Of a stretch of 64,000 nt of DNA, positions 45,883 to 55,300 are shown one piece after another. The notes beneath the pieces were generated by a model, which saw nothing but the letters and a program-made list of their open reading frames with translations, ran no database searches and was not told where the DNA came from. The DNA comes from Bacteroidota bacterium (GTDB lineage Bacteria; Bacteroidota; Bacteroidia; UBA8524), in NCBI GenBank assembly GCA_008933805.1, contig WBUH01000007.1:153847-217846 (forward strand), in the 5' to 3' direction. Made by a program: the position numbers and the translations under genes. Every line of letters begins with the position of its first letter. Position 1 is the stretch's first letter.

Positions 45883-45916
45883 GCGCAAAGACACTAAGTG
45901 TTTTTGCGCTTTTTTA
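45883..45916 (+). terminator. Rho-independent terminator of the paaA operon
   Basis: A stem of GCGCAAA-ACACT against AGTGT-TTTGCGC with one G-U pair is followed by six T. The AAAGACACTAAG core resembles a motif seen again near 59415, so it may come from a dispersed repeat. Confidence 0.8.
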
Positions 45917-45945
45917 TTTGGTGTTTGTCGGAGCTGATTTGATGT

Positions 45946-46044
45946 CGTAGGATTAAAATCCTACGCTATCGCAATTACGTTATGGTGAGGACTTAAGTCC
46001 TCACCATAACGTAATTGTAACAGGGATGGGTTTCAACCCGTCCC
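45946..46044. repeat. Cluster of three palindromes
   Basis: The gap 45857-46180 holds three consecutive inverted repeats: CGTAGGATT-AA-AATCCTACG (45946-45965), a perfect 46-bp palindrome with no loop (45972-46017; arm begins CAATTACGTTATGGTGAGG) and GGGATGGGTT-TC-AACCCGTCCC (46023-46044, one G-T pair). They resemble REP-type hairpins mobilised by RAYT transposases; no such transposase is in the window. The rest of the gap shows no gene. Confidence 0.8.
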
Positions 46045-46180
46045 AATGAAACGGCAAATACTTGGCCTTTGTGATTAAAATTCTGCTTAAAAGCTCCGCT
46101 TATTTGCAAACTCACACTTAACAAACACATCATTTTTGAACGTAATTCCCTAATTTCGCACAAAATTTAAAATAACCCCG

Positions 46181-47413
46181 ATGGCTTTAGATATTAAAGT
46201 ACCTACCGTAGGCGAATCGATAACAGAAGTTACCCTTACCAGTTGGTTGAAAAAAGATGGTGATTATGTGGAAATGGATGAAGTGCTGTGCGAGCTTGAG
46301 AGTGATAAAGCAACGTTTGAATTGAATGCCGAGGCGGCAGGTGTATTGAAAATAACCGCTGCCGAAGGTGATACTATTGAAATTGGTGCCATTATAGGCA
46401 GCATTGATACATCGGCGGCTAAACCTGCCGGAGCAGCTCCTGCCCCTGAAAAGAAAGAGGAGAAAAAAGCCGAACAGCCTAAGGCTGAAAGCAAACCTGT
46501 TGAAAAAGCAGCAGAAACCAATGCTACTTATGCTTCGGGCACTGCTTCTCCATCGGCACAAAAAATACTTTCGGAAAAAGGCGTTGATCCTGCTACTGTG
46601 AAAGGTACAGGCAAAGACGGCCGCATCACCAAAGCGGATGCCATGGCTGCTAAACTTAGCATCACTACAAATGATGAGAAGAGCCGCAACAACCGTCGCG
46701 AAAAAATGACCAACCTGCGCAAGGCGGTTGCTAAACGTTTGGTGTCGGTGAAAAACGAAACGGCCATGCTTACTACCTTTAATGAGGTGAACATGAAGCC
46801 GATTATGGATTTGCGCGCTAAACATAAAGACAAGTTTAAAGAGGCACACGGCATCAACTTAGGCTTTATGTCGTTCTTCGTGAAGGCGGTATGCAATGCA
46901 TTGAAAGAATTTCCTTCGGTAAATGCACAAATCGACGGCGAAGAAATTGTATTCAATGATTTCTGCGACGTTTCTATCGCGGTATCAGCCCCTAAAGGCT
47001 TGGTAGTTCCTGTGGTACGTAATGCTGAGGCCATGACGTTTGCCGAGATTGAGGCGGATATTGCCCGTCTTGCAACCCGTGCCCGTGATAATAAACTTTC
47101 GATTGAAGAAATGACAGGCGGAACCTTCACCATCACCAACGGTGGTGTGTTTGGCTCGCTAATGTCAACACCGATTATCAATCCTCCGCAATCGGCCATT
47201 TTGGGTATGCACAACATTGTTGAACGCCCGATTGTGCTTGACGGACAAATTGTAGCCCGCCCGATGATGTACATTGCCCTTTCATACGACCACCGTATTA
47301 TCGACGGTCGCGAATCGGTTAGTTTCTTGGTGCGTGTAAAACAACAATTAGAAAACCCAATGCAATTACTAACCGGTGGTAAAGACCCCGGCGCATTTTT
47401 GCTAGGCTTATAA
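46181..47413 (+). CDS. sucB: Dihydrolipoyl succinyltransferase (2-oxoglutarate dehydrogenase E2)
   Basis: 410 residues, the E2 core of the 2-oxoglutarate dehydrogenase complex in the TCA cycle. The lipoyl domain (1-75) has the lipoylated Lys in [11 protein letters not shown]. An Ala/Pro/Lys linker leads to the E3-binding domain (about 122-155, [18 protein letters not shown]) and the catalytic domain (about 180-410) with [12 protein letters not shown], carrying the active His and Asp. The E1 gene (sucA), usually adjacent, is not in the window. A terminator follows 28 bp after the stop. Confidence 0.95.
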   Translation: MALDIKVPTVGESITEVTLTSWLKKDGDYVEMDEVLCELESDKATFELNAEAAGVLKITAAEGDTIEIGAIIGSIDTSAAKPAGAAPAPEKKEEKKAEQPKAESKPVEKAAETNATYASGTASPSAQKILSEKGVDPATVKGTGKDGRITKADAMAAKLSITTNDEKSRNNRREKMTNLRKAVAKRLVSVKNETAMLTTFNEVNMKPIMDLRAKHKDKFKEAHGINLGFMSFFVKAVCNALKEFPSVNAQIDGEEIVFNDFCDVSIAVSAPKGLVVPVVRNAEAMTFAEIEADIARLATRARDNKLSIEEMTGGTFTITNGGVFGSLMSTPIINPPQSAILGMHNIVERPIVLDGQIVARPMMYIALSYDHRIIDGRESVSFLVRVKQQLENPMQLLTGGKDPGAFLLGL

Positions 47414-47440
47414 GCTCATAAACGTTTTTAAGTTTAAAAG

Positions 47441-47475
47441 TCCCGCGGGTAGAAATACTTAGCGGGATTTTTTTT
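47441..47475. terminator. Bidirectional terminator after sucB
   Basis: Stem TCCCGC / GCGGGA (47441-47446 and 47462-47467), then eight T. It ends 2 bp before the convergent lipoprotein gene, for which the reverse strand also gives a short U-tract. Confidence 0.8.
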
Positions 47476-47477
47476 GC

Positions 47478-48104
47478 TTAGAAAAAGGGGATAAACGGAA
47501 TGGTGAACCCAACAGCGGAAAACATCAACATTAAAATTGCAAAAATGAGTATGGACAGAAATATTGTTCCTAAAGCTACCCCCGCTATTGCTGACGCCCT
47601 GTTTTTATACTTTTCAGGTTCTGCATCCATTTCTCGTAAAGCCTCCATTCCCCGCCTTATCGCAATGATTGCAAACGCAATAGAAAAAGCAATTCCAAGA
47701 ATAGGTATCAAAATTACAACGTAAGCACCTATGCCATACCCTAAACTACCAATAGCTTTTTTGTTTGGCTTAGGATTCTCCTCATTCTCTGTTATTATTG
47801 TTGCTACGGCTGATTGAGACTCGTTTTCTTCGTTCGTAATTACATGCAGAACTGAACCTGACTTGTTACTTACAGGCATTGAAATGGACTGAGGTAAAGC
47901 TGTATCGTTATAATTTGTTACTGAAATGCCCGAAGCTTTGTTTGCCAATTTTTCAGGTTGCTTAACCAATTGTTTTCGGCTACGATGTACTTTCTCGGTT
48001 ACATCCTCCCCTCCCCGCTTCACATAGCCATAATGTCCGTAGCGGCTGCCCGTGCAAGCTGCAAACAAAATAACAAACAAGCTAGCTACAACTACCGGTT
48101 TCAT
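47478..48104 (-). CDS. Lipoprotein with DUF4190-like C-terminal membrane region
   Basis: 208 residues from the ATG at 48104 (MKPVVVASLFVILFAAC). The lipobox ends in AAC, so the mature protein is acylated at Cys17. A polar middle (about 20-125) leads into two hydrophobic helices (about 128-155 and 175-205) separated by a charged loop (EPEKYKNRASAIAG), as in DUF4190. The frame continues to 48437 but overlaps the divergent FAH gene, and the lipobox fixes the start. Function unknown. Confidence 0.8.
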   Translation of the reverse strand: MKPVVVASLFVILFAACTGSRYGHYGYVKRGGEDVTEKVHRSRKQLVKQPEKLANKASGISVTNYNDTALPQSISMPVSNKSGSVLHVITNEENESQSAVATIITENEENPKPNKKAIGSLGYGIGAYVVILIPILGIAFSIAFAIIAIRRGMEALREMDAEPEKYKNRASAIAGVALGTIFLSILIFAILMLMFSAVGFTIPFIPFF

Positions 48105-48161
48105 AGTTTTGGTAAATATCACCCAAACTATCCGTAAACTTTTTGCAATATTTGCAAGCAT

Positions 48162-48773
48162 ATGAAATTTATTTGCATAGGCCGCAACTATGCCGACCAC
48201 GCCAAAGAACTGAAAAACGACGTTCCTGCTGAACCCGTTATTTTTCTTAAACCTGATACTGCCCACCTGCGCAACAACTTGCCGTTTTACATCCCTTCGT
48301 TTAGCAATGATGTGCACCACGAGCTTGAGTTGGTAATACGTATTGACAAGCACGGTAAAAAAATTGAAGAACGCTTTGCCCACAAATATTATAACGAAAT
48401 TACTGTGGGTATTGACTTTACCGCCCGTGATAAGCAAAGCGAGCTAAAAGCAAAAGGCTTACCGTGGGAACTGGCTAAAGCTTTTGATTACTCGGCTGCT
48501 GTGGGGAACATGGTGGATAAAACCCGCTTTGCCGATTTGCAAAACCTAAACATACAGTTGCTAAAAAACGGGCAGCTGGTGCAAAACGGTAATACGGCTG
48601 ATATGCTGTTTAATATCAACAAAATAATCAGTTTTGTATCTCAATACATCACGCTTAAAAAAGGAGATTTTATTTTCACAGGTACTCCTGCCGGAGTGGG
48701 CCCCGTTGCCATAGGCGACCGCCTGCAAGGCTTTCTAGAAAACGAAATGCTGTTTGATTTCGAAATAAAGTAA
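48162..48773 (+). CDS. Fumarylacetoacetate hydrolase family protein
   Basis: 203 residues. The metal-binding Glu pair is in HHELELVIRI and the Asp in VGIDFTARDKQSE; FIFTGTPAGVGPVAIGD is the C-terminal signature. The family cleaves or decarboxylates acyl-pyruvate-type substrates. A protein of this size is often an acylpyruvase or oxaloacetate decarboxylase, so the substrate is uncertain. It starts MKFICIGRNYADH and is divergent from the lipoprotein gene with 57 bp between. Confidence 0.9.
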   Translation: MKFICIGRNYADHAKELKNDVPAEPVIFLKPDTAHLRNNLPFYIPSFSNDVHHELELVIRIDKHGKKIEERFAHKYYNEITVGIDFTARDKQSELKAKGLPWELAKAFDYSAAVGNMVDKTRFADLQNLNIQLLKNGQLVQNGNTADMLFNINKIISFVSQYITLKKGDFIFTGTPAGVGPVAIGDRLQGFLENEMLFDFEIK

Positions 48774-48838
48774 GCCTATCAACACCTGTGTATATATAAC
48801 CCTGCCAAATACGGCATGGTAAATGTATTTTGCTAAGT

Positions 48839-50524
48839 ATGAAGCGTTGGATAGTGTGTTTACTTACAATCGTAGCGGGGGTTGCTGCAAAAGCGCAAAA
48901 CTACCCCACCGGATATTTCCGCTCACCCATTGATACTACCCTTTATCTTTCGGCCAATTTTGGTGCTGTAAGGGGTAATCATTTTCACTCAGGTATAGAT
49001 ATTAAAACCTTTGGCAAAGAGGGGCTTCCCGTTGTGGCCGCCGCCGATGGATACATTGTCCGTATAAAAGTTTCGCCCTTTGGTTATGGCAGGGCGTTAT
49101 ATATGAATCACCCCAACGGATACACCACAGTGTATGCACACTTGCAACGCTTTAGTCCCTTGCTGGATAGCATAGTGCGTGCCGAGCAATACCGCCAAAA
49201 AAGTTTTGATGTTGAGATGTTCCCGCAAAGAGCTTTATACAGCTTCAAAAAAGGCGACACTATTGGATTCTCAGGCAATAGCGGGGGCTCTACTGGGCCT
49301 CACCTGCACTTTGAAATACGCGATACCAAAAGCGAAGAAATTATAGACCCCTTGCTGTTCGGTCTACCCATACAAGACAGTTACTCACCCCGTTTGGCAA
49401 AGAGTTATTTGGTGTATGAGATAGATGAAGATTTTAAACACAAAAACGGCCACTACCCTTATGTTGAAGTAAAGCAAAAAACTGACGATACAGTGAAGGT
49501 GCGTCCGGGTAATTATGCCTTTGCCGCTTGGGGCGAGGATTTTATAAACGAACCAAACGACGGGGTACACATTAATTATTTAGACGTATTGGCCAACGGA
49601 GAGAAGATTTTCGGGTGCGGGATTGACCGTTTTGCCTTTGACGATACCCGAATGGTAAACGCCCACATTGAATACAGCGATTATAAAAACAATAGCAACC
49701 GCTGGCACAAGTGTTTTGTTGACGATGGTAACCAAATGCCGTTTTACGACCCATTGCCCAAGGCAGCCGTTAAGCTATCACAGGGTGAAACTAAAGCAAT
49801 AGCCATCAGAGCCTACGATTTAGCAAGCTTTGCAGATACCATCAAAATATTGTTACAGGGCGATACCAACCAGCAGGCGTTTATGGCTTTCTTTCCGCAA
49901 ACAAAAAGCACCACGTATGCCTACTCTTCAAAAAATTATACGTACACCGGCAGCGGCTACAGCTTCACTTTGCCTAAAGGGGCTTTGTATGATACCATTG
50001 TTGTTACTTCAAAAATTACTCCTGCTAAAAGAAAAGGATTGTACGCAGGCTATATCAGTGTGATGGATGCCAATGTACCTTTGCACAAATCGTTCAGCAT
50101 TTCCATCACCCCAAAAAATACAAAAGCCCTTGATGTTGAAAAACTGGTGGTGGTGCGCCTTACGGGCAAAGGACTGAAATACATGAGCAGCGAAGGCGGC
50201 AGCTACCAAAACGGAACGGTGACAGCCAACAGCAAAACCTTTGGTATTTTTAGTGTAGCGTATGATGATATACCGCCTGTGGTTGACCGTTTTAAAGTGC
50301 GTGACAGCCTTGTATCAGTGCGCATTACAGATGCCCTGAGCGGGATTGAGAGTTATAATGCCTACATTGACGGTAATTGGTGGCTGATGGAATACGATGC
50401 CAAAGACGATATGCTGTACGGAATTTTGCCAAAAGAAATGACCGCAGGAAAACATGATTTCAAATTGATTGTTACTGATAAAAAGAAAAACACTACAGCG
50501 CTGCTGCAAACCATAGAACGATGA
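48839..50524 (+). CDS. M23 family metallopeptidase
   Basis: 561 residues from the ATG at 48839 (MKRWIVCLLTIVAG); a TTG three codons upstream is less likely. A signal peptide ends KAQ. The peptidase domain (about 45-175) has the zinc motifs HFHSGIDIKT and HLHFEIRDTKSEE, so it is a likely active endopeptidase of the LytM type acting on peptidoglycan. A long beta-rich region (about 180-560) of unknown function follows. The bcp gene overlaps its stop by 4 bp. Confidence 0.92.
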   Translation: MKRWIVCLLTIVAGVAAKAQNYPTGYFRSPIDTTLYLSANFGAVRGNHFHSGIDIKTFGKEGLPVVAAADGYIVRIKVSPFGYGRALYMNHPNGYTTVYAHLQRFSPLLDSIVRAEQYRQKSFDVEMFPQRALYSFKKGDTIGFSGNSGGSTGPHLHFEIRDTKSEEIIDPLLFGLPIQDSYSPRLAKSYLVYEIDEDFKHKNGHYPYVEVKQKTDDTVKVRPGNYAFAAWGEDFINEPNDGVHINYLDVLANGEKIFGCGIDRFAFDDTRMVNAHIEYSDYKNNSNRWHKCFVDDGNQMPFYDPLPKAAVKLSQGETKAIAIRAYDLASFADTIKILLQGDTNQQAFMAFFPQTKSTTYAYSSKNYTYTGSGYSFTLPKGALYDTIVVTSKITPAKRKGLYAGYISVMDANVPLHKSFSISITPKNTKALDVEKLVVVRLTGKGLKYMSSEGGSYQNGTVTANSKTFGIFSVAYDDIPPVVDRFKVRDSLVSVRITDALSGIESYNAYIDGNWWLMEYDAKDDMLYGILPKEMTAGKHDFKLIVTDKKKNTTALLQTIER

Positions 50525-50976
50525 CAGAATTGAAAGAAGGCGATAAGGCCCCCTATTTTAGCTTAAACAACCAAAACGGAAAAACCGTTACCCTTGATAG
50601 CCTGAAAGGTAAAAAAGTAGTGTTGTACTTTTACCCCCAAGACAGCACCCCAACTTGCACCGTTGAAGCCTGCAACCTGCGCGATAACCATGCAAAACTG
50701 AAAAAAGCAGGATACACCATATTGGGCATAAGCCCCGATAGTGAGCAAAAGCACCGCAACTTTATAGCCAAGCAAAACCTACCCTTTGATTTGCTGGCCG
50801 ATACCGAAACCAAAATGGTGCAGGATTATGGCGTGTGGGCTGAAAAAACATTGTTTGGCCGTACCTATATGGGCGTTTTACGTACCACCTTTTTGTTGGA
50901 TGAAAACGGCATTATCACTGAAATAATCCGCAAAGTGGTATCAAAAGATCACGCCAAACAGATACTTAAAAAGTAA
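50521..50976 (+). CDS. bcp: Thioredoxin-dependent peroxiredoxin (Bcp/PrxQ)
   Basis: 151 residues. The peroxidatic and resolving cysteines sit in the PrxQ pattern TPTCTVEACNLRD, five residues apart. FYPQDSTPTCT and LPFDLLADTE are further family marks. It reduces peroxides using thioredoxin in the cytoplasm. Its ATG overlaps the M23 peptidase stop by 4 bp (ATGA). Confidence 0.95.
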   Translation: MTELKEGDKAPYFSLNNQNGKTVTLDSLKGKKVVLYFYPQDSTPTCTVEACNLRDNHAKLKKAGYTILGISPDSEQKHRNFIAKQNLPFDLLADTETKMVQDYGVWAEKTLFGRTYMGVLRTTFLLDENGIITEIIRKVVSKDHAKQILKK

Positions 50977-50981
50977 GCCCT

Positions 50982-51055
50982 CCGAGCCTGCCAAGGATTA
51001 CTGAGCTTGTCGAAGTATCCTGAGCCTGTCGAAAAGTCCTGAGCTTGCCGAAGGA
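50982..51055 (+). repeat. Four tandem copies of a CTGAGCYTGYCGAAG repeat
   Basis: Copies of about 18-19 bp start at 50982, 51001, 51019 and 51038 (core CTGAGC-YTG-YCGAAG, the first degenerate). Inverted or single copies recur at about 51656, 51855, 52046 and 63233-63263. Such elements are dispersed in many bacterial genomes. The last copy supplies a spurious TTG start for the following gene. Confidence 0.8.
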
Positions 51056-51092
51056 CAAATACCAAACCGACACGCATCAGCGTTATCCGGTT

Positions 51093-51476
51093 ATGTTGGC
51101 ATTCTTAAACGTTTTCTTCTTCGTTTTCCATACCGTATTCATGTTATTTAATATGTTCGGCTGGATATGGCCGCGCTTGCGCCGTTGGCATTTATACGGA
51201 CTTGCCCTTACCTATTCGTCGTGGTTTATTTTGGGCATTTGGTACGGCATGGGCTATTGTGCCTGCACCGATTTGCATTGGGACATTCGCCGCCAAATGG
51301 GCATTATTGATACCAGCGAATCTTACACCCACTTCCTTATTTTAAAAATCACGGGATTAAACCTCAATCAGGTATTGGTAGATTACATTACGCTGGGTAC
51401 TATGGTAGCTGCCACCATTATCAGTATTGTACTTGCAGTGCGTGATAGGAAAAAGAAAGTAACCGGTAAGGTTTAA
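51093..51476 (+). CDS. DUF2784 family membrane protein
   Basis: 127 residues from the ATG at 51093 (MLAFLNVFFFVFHTV). Three hydrophobic helices (about 3-25, 35-55 and 95-118) surround the DUF2784 signature WFILGIWYGMGYCACTDLHW, with a Cys pair. The open frame reaches back to a TTG at 51045, but those 16 residues lie partly in the repeat at 50982-51055. The ATG is the natural start. Function unknown. Confidence 0.85.
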   Translation: MLAFLNVFFFVFHTVFMLFNMFGWIWPRLRRWHLYGLALTYSSWFILGIWYGMGYCACTDLHWDIRRQMGIIDTSESYTHFLILKITGLNLNQVLVDYITLGTMVAATIISIVLAVRDRKKKVTGKV

Positions 51477-52339
51477 TAGCTGGCGCACTTTCCTCTGTCC
51501 TGCTGAACAATAGTGAAGCATCTTATTAGACTCTGTTAACACATTTCAAATAAGGTTCTTCGCTGCGGTCAGAAAGACAGTCCATATCAACCATCATAGC
51601 TTTGCGCAAGCTTTCCCCTATCAAGGGGAAATACAAAGGAGTGTCGCACTACACACTCCTTCGGCAGGCTCAGGATGGGCAACCGCACTCGTACGTCTAT
51701 CGTCATTGCGATAAAACCGTCTTCGGTTTAGAAGCAATCCTTTTACAAGTCAACAGTTTTTAGAATTTCTTGTTTAGAATTTAGAATTTTAACCGCCTGT
51801 GTGCAAGCTTTCCCCTATCAAGGGGAAACACAAAGGGGTATCGCCCTACACACTCCTTCGGCAGGCTCAGGATGGGCAACCGCACTGTACCCGCATTCCG
51901 TCATTGCGATAAAACCGTTTTCGGGTTTAGAAGCAATCCGTTTACAATCAACAGTTTTTAGAATTTCTTGTTTAGAATTTTAACCGCCTGTGCGCCAGCT
52001 TTCCCCTATCAAGGGGAAATACAAAGGGGTGTCGCCCTACACACTCCTTCGACAGGCTCAGGATGGGCAACCGCACTGTACCCGCATTCCGTCATTGCGA
52101 TAAAACCGTCTTCGGGTTTAGAAGCAATCCGTTTGTATTGATTAGGTGAAATTACTTTGTGAAACCTTGCAATGACTGGGTTTACTGTCATGCTGAACGA
52201 TAGTGAAGCACCTTATTAGACTCTGTTAACACATTTCAAATAAGGTTCTTCCCTGCGGTCAGAAAGACAGTCTATATCAACCATCATAGCTTTGCGCAAG
52301 CTTTCCCCTATCAAGGGGAAACACAAAGGGGTGTTAGCC
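51477..52339. repeat. Array of dispersed-repeat units bracketed by a 145-bp direct repeat
   Basis: The gap holds no gene. Two near-identical stretches, 51501-51645 and 52191-52335, run in the same direction (start TGCTGAAC, contain AAATAAGGTTCTTC, end at CTTTCCCCTATCAAGGGGAA). Between them is an array of units of about 190 bp starting at 51608, 51805 and 51996. Each has a CCTATCAAGG-type block, CCTTCGGCAGGCTCAGG, and a hairpin ATTGC-GATAAAACCG/CGGTTTAGAA-GCAAT. The third unit decays after about 52140. These are known-style dispersed repeats; no repeat-associated enzyme is present. Confidence 0.8.
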
Positions 52340-55300
52340 TTATTGCTTAATGAATTTATGTATGTACGATGTGCCTTGCATAGTAATTACTTCAACGGTA
52401 TAAAAACCTTTGGCCAACAATGAAACGTTGTAGGTATTCCCCTGAATGAGTTGTATCGTAACTGCTCTGCCCGATACATCGCGGCAAACAACTTGCCCAA
52501 TCGTTTCCAAACTTTCAACAGTTACAACATCCGTTGCAGGATTGGGATATACCGCTATCCCTTGTTTAGAGGCCACTTCATCAATCCCCACAGGACTAAT
52601 CCCCACTGTAAACTCAATGGTATCGCCCACACAGCCAAAAACGGTAGTGGCTACCACCCGCAGTTTACCTACAGGACCGTTATTCCACACTACAGTTATC
52701 TGCGGGGTGCCGTTTCCACTTTGCAACGTGCCGCCATCAACCCACCAGCTATAAAAAGTACCCGCCGACGGGGTTACTTGATATACTTGGGTGCTTCTGC
52801 CCAATACGAAACTGCTTCCTTGTATCACAGGGGTATCGGGTTGAGGAAATACACGCACAAGTGTTGCTGTTGAATCAGAGCAACCTATATCGTTTATCAC
52901 TTTATGCCAAACGATATAACTACCTGCCGCAGCGTATGTTTTAACAGCATCAGCGGTGGTATCGGGGTTTGCGGTTCCCATTTCCCCAAAATGCCAACCG
53001 TACTTCACAATCGTTCCCTTTGATGTATCTGTAAACTTAAACTTATTGTCTTTCAGACACATTTGAACATTATCTGTCATAAACCCGCTAACAGGGGTTT
53101 GCAATACTATTACTGTTGCTGAATCGCTGTTACTGCAATTGTTAGCTGCCCTTACCTTAAGTTCCACCTTATAAATGCCGTCATTTGCGTAGCTGTGCGT
53201 AGGGTGTTGCAGGGTAGATTTGATATTATCACCAAAATCCCACAGCCAATCTACAGCCGCATCCGTACTATCGGTAAAGCCAAATAAATTTCCCAAACGG
53301 CATTGTGCAGTATCATTTATAAGAAAACGAACATCGGGCTTTGCTTTAACAGTGATGGCCGCGCTTGTCAGGGTATCGGCAGGCATAGATGATATTACCT
53401 GTATTCTGTAATTATACCCCGGCGGTAAATTTTCGGGAAGGCGAAAAGTAAAACTGTCTGAACCCTGTAGGTAGTTTTTATCCAGTGCAATTGCTGGTTG
53501 GGTTTTACTAAACTCCCCTACGCTATCGCTTAGATATGCTGTAAAAGTATTGCCTGTATCTAATTGTGTAATTACCGTATAATCTATCCTAACGTTTTCA
53601 CCGGGGCAAAGCTGCTGTTTCACAATGGGCTGTAAACGGGCAGCCTTGGGAGAAAATTTCACCAAATACGCATCGGTTACACTGTCTTTTGTATTCTGAT
53701 GTCCGTCTTTTGCAATATCCGAACTGGTGGTAGTACCGCACAAATACAACAACCCAGCAGTATCAATGGCTACAAAACCATCTTCCTCCGCATCACCTCC
53801 TACGTACATGCCCCAATCAAGGGCTCCGCTTGCAGTGTGTTTCACTACAAAAGCATCGGCTCCCCCTTGCAATGTATTGCCGGCCTGCCCGAATGAAATG
53901 CCGGCTGTGCTTCGGGTCTTTCCGCTCACATATACGTTGCTCTTGTTATCTGTTACTATTTTCAGCGCCTCATCGTCGTCGTATCCGCCATAGTAAGTGC
54001 TCCATACAGGCGTTCCGCTACTATCTGCTTTTGCAATATAAATATCACCCAACCCTGCTATGGTATTGCGGTAACCGCCGTTTGCTACCTGCGATTTACT
54101 ATACGTAAGCCCTGTAAAATATAAATTGCCTTCGCCATCGGTTGTAAAGTCTTTTACATCATCGTATTCAGTCCCTCCAAAATAAGTACCCCAAATACGA
54201 TTGCCGTTGCTGTTAAACTTCACCAAAAAAGCATCCTTCACGCCCGAAAAAGTATTTTTATGACCATTTTCGGCAATATCGGTACTGCTTTCCGTATGAC
54301 CTGCCAAATACACTTCGCCTGCGGGCCCTGTGGCTACAATACCGTATTCGTGGCTAAAAAGTCCACCATAGTAAGTCGCCCAACGCAAAATTCCGTTCCT
54401 GTCAAATTTGGCTAAAAAGGCATCGGGCAATACATCGTCGTTATAACTGTTCAAAAAACCATTAAAGCCTATTCCTGTAGGACTTGTAGTAGAGCCTGAC
54501 AGATATATATCCCCGTCGCTTCCTACCGCACAACCATAGGCCAACTCATCGTTGTAGCCTCCAAAATAAGTAGCCCAAAAACGCACCCCGCTGCTATCAA
54601 ATTTCACCAAAAAAGCATCCTTATCACTGGCTTTCCCCTTGCCCCCCTTTTGGGTTTGGTGCCCGCCAAATGCAATCAACGAATCACTTTGAGTAGTGCC
54701 GCACAGATAAAACCCTGCTGCCGAGTATGGGGTAATTTTAGTAAGCCTGTCGTTATTCTCACCGCCGTAATACGTAGCCCACAAACGGTTGCCGTATTTA
54801 TCAAACTTGGCTATAAAAGCATCACAGTTATCAGTGCGGGTATTTTGGTGGCCGTTTTGGGCAATCACATGATCGCTAAACGTATTACCGCCCAAATACA
54901 CATTACCGTCCACATCCGTATATACCGAAGTAGCTTCATCGTTTTTAGTGCCGCCGTAATACGTGCCCCAAATTTTTATCACGGGGTCAATAGTCAGCGT
55001 CAGGTACGGATGAAAACCTAGGTCAAATGCAAATCCCACTGTAGTTCCCGCAAGCACGTACTTAGATTTTATCTCCCCTGTCCTTTGGTAAGAAACAGGA
55101 GCAGCCTCGGTAATGTTACCCAACGGAGTTTTTATGATTAACTCGTTTTGGGGTGATAAAAAAACTGAGTCAGCCCCTTTGTAGTTGATTTTTATTTGAT
55201 TGGGATTACCTCCGGGATGGACTACAAAATCGTATTCAAGCAACCCGTTATTATCATACAACACCACATCTGTAAACGGATAAATGTTATGTAGTACCAC

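Noticed and set aside
46187..46849. 220-codon open frame opposite sucB
   Set aside because: It is the antisense shadow of the lipoyl and linker region; its sequence is low-complexity Phe/Arg/Ser.
48105..48437. N-terminal extension of the lipoprotein gene at 47478
   Set aside because: It overlaps the well-supported FAH gene on the other strand, and the lipobox fixes the start at 48104.
51801..52191. Two open frames of about 60 codons in the repeat array
   Set aside because: They lie on repeat units in both orientations, mirror each other and have no coding features.
51501..52335. Possible CRISPR array
   Set aside because: Repeats are long (about 145-190 bp), unequal in spacing and contain several element types; no short constant repeat with unique spacers and no cas genes.
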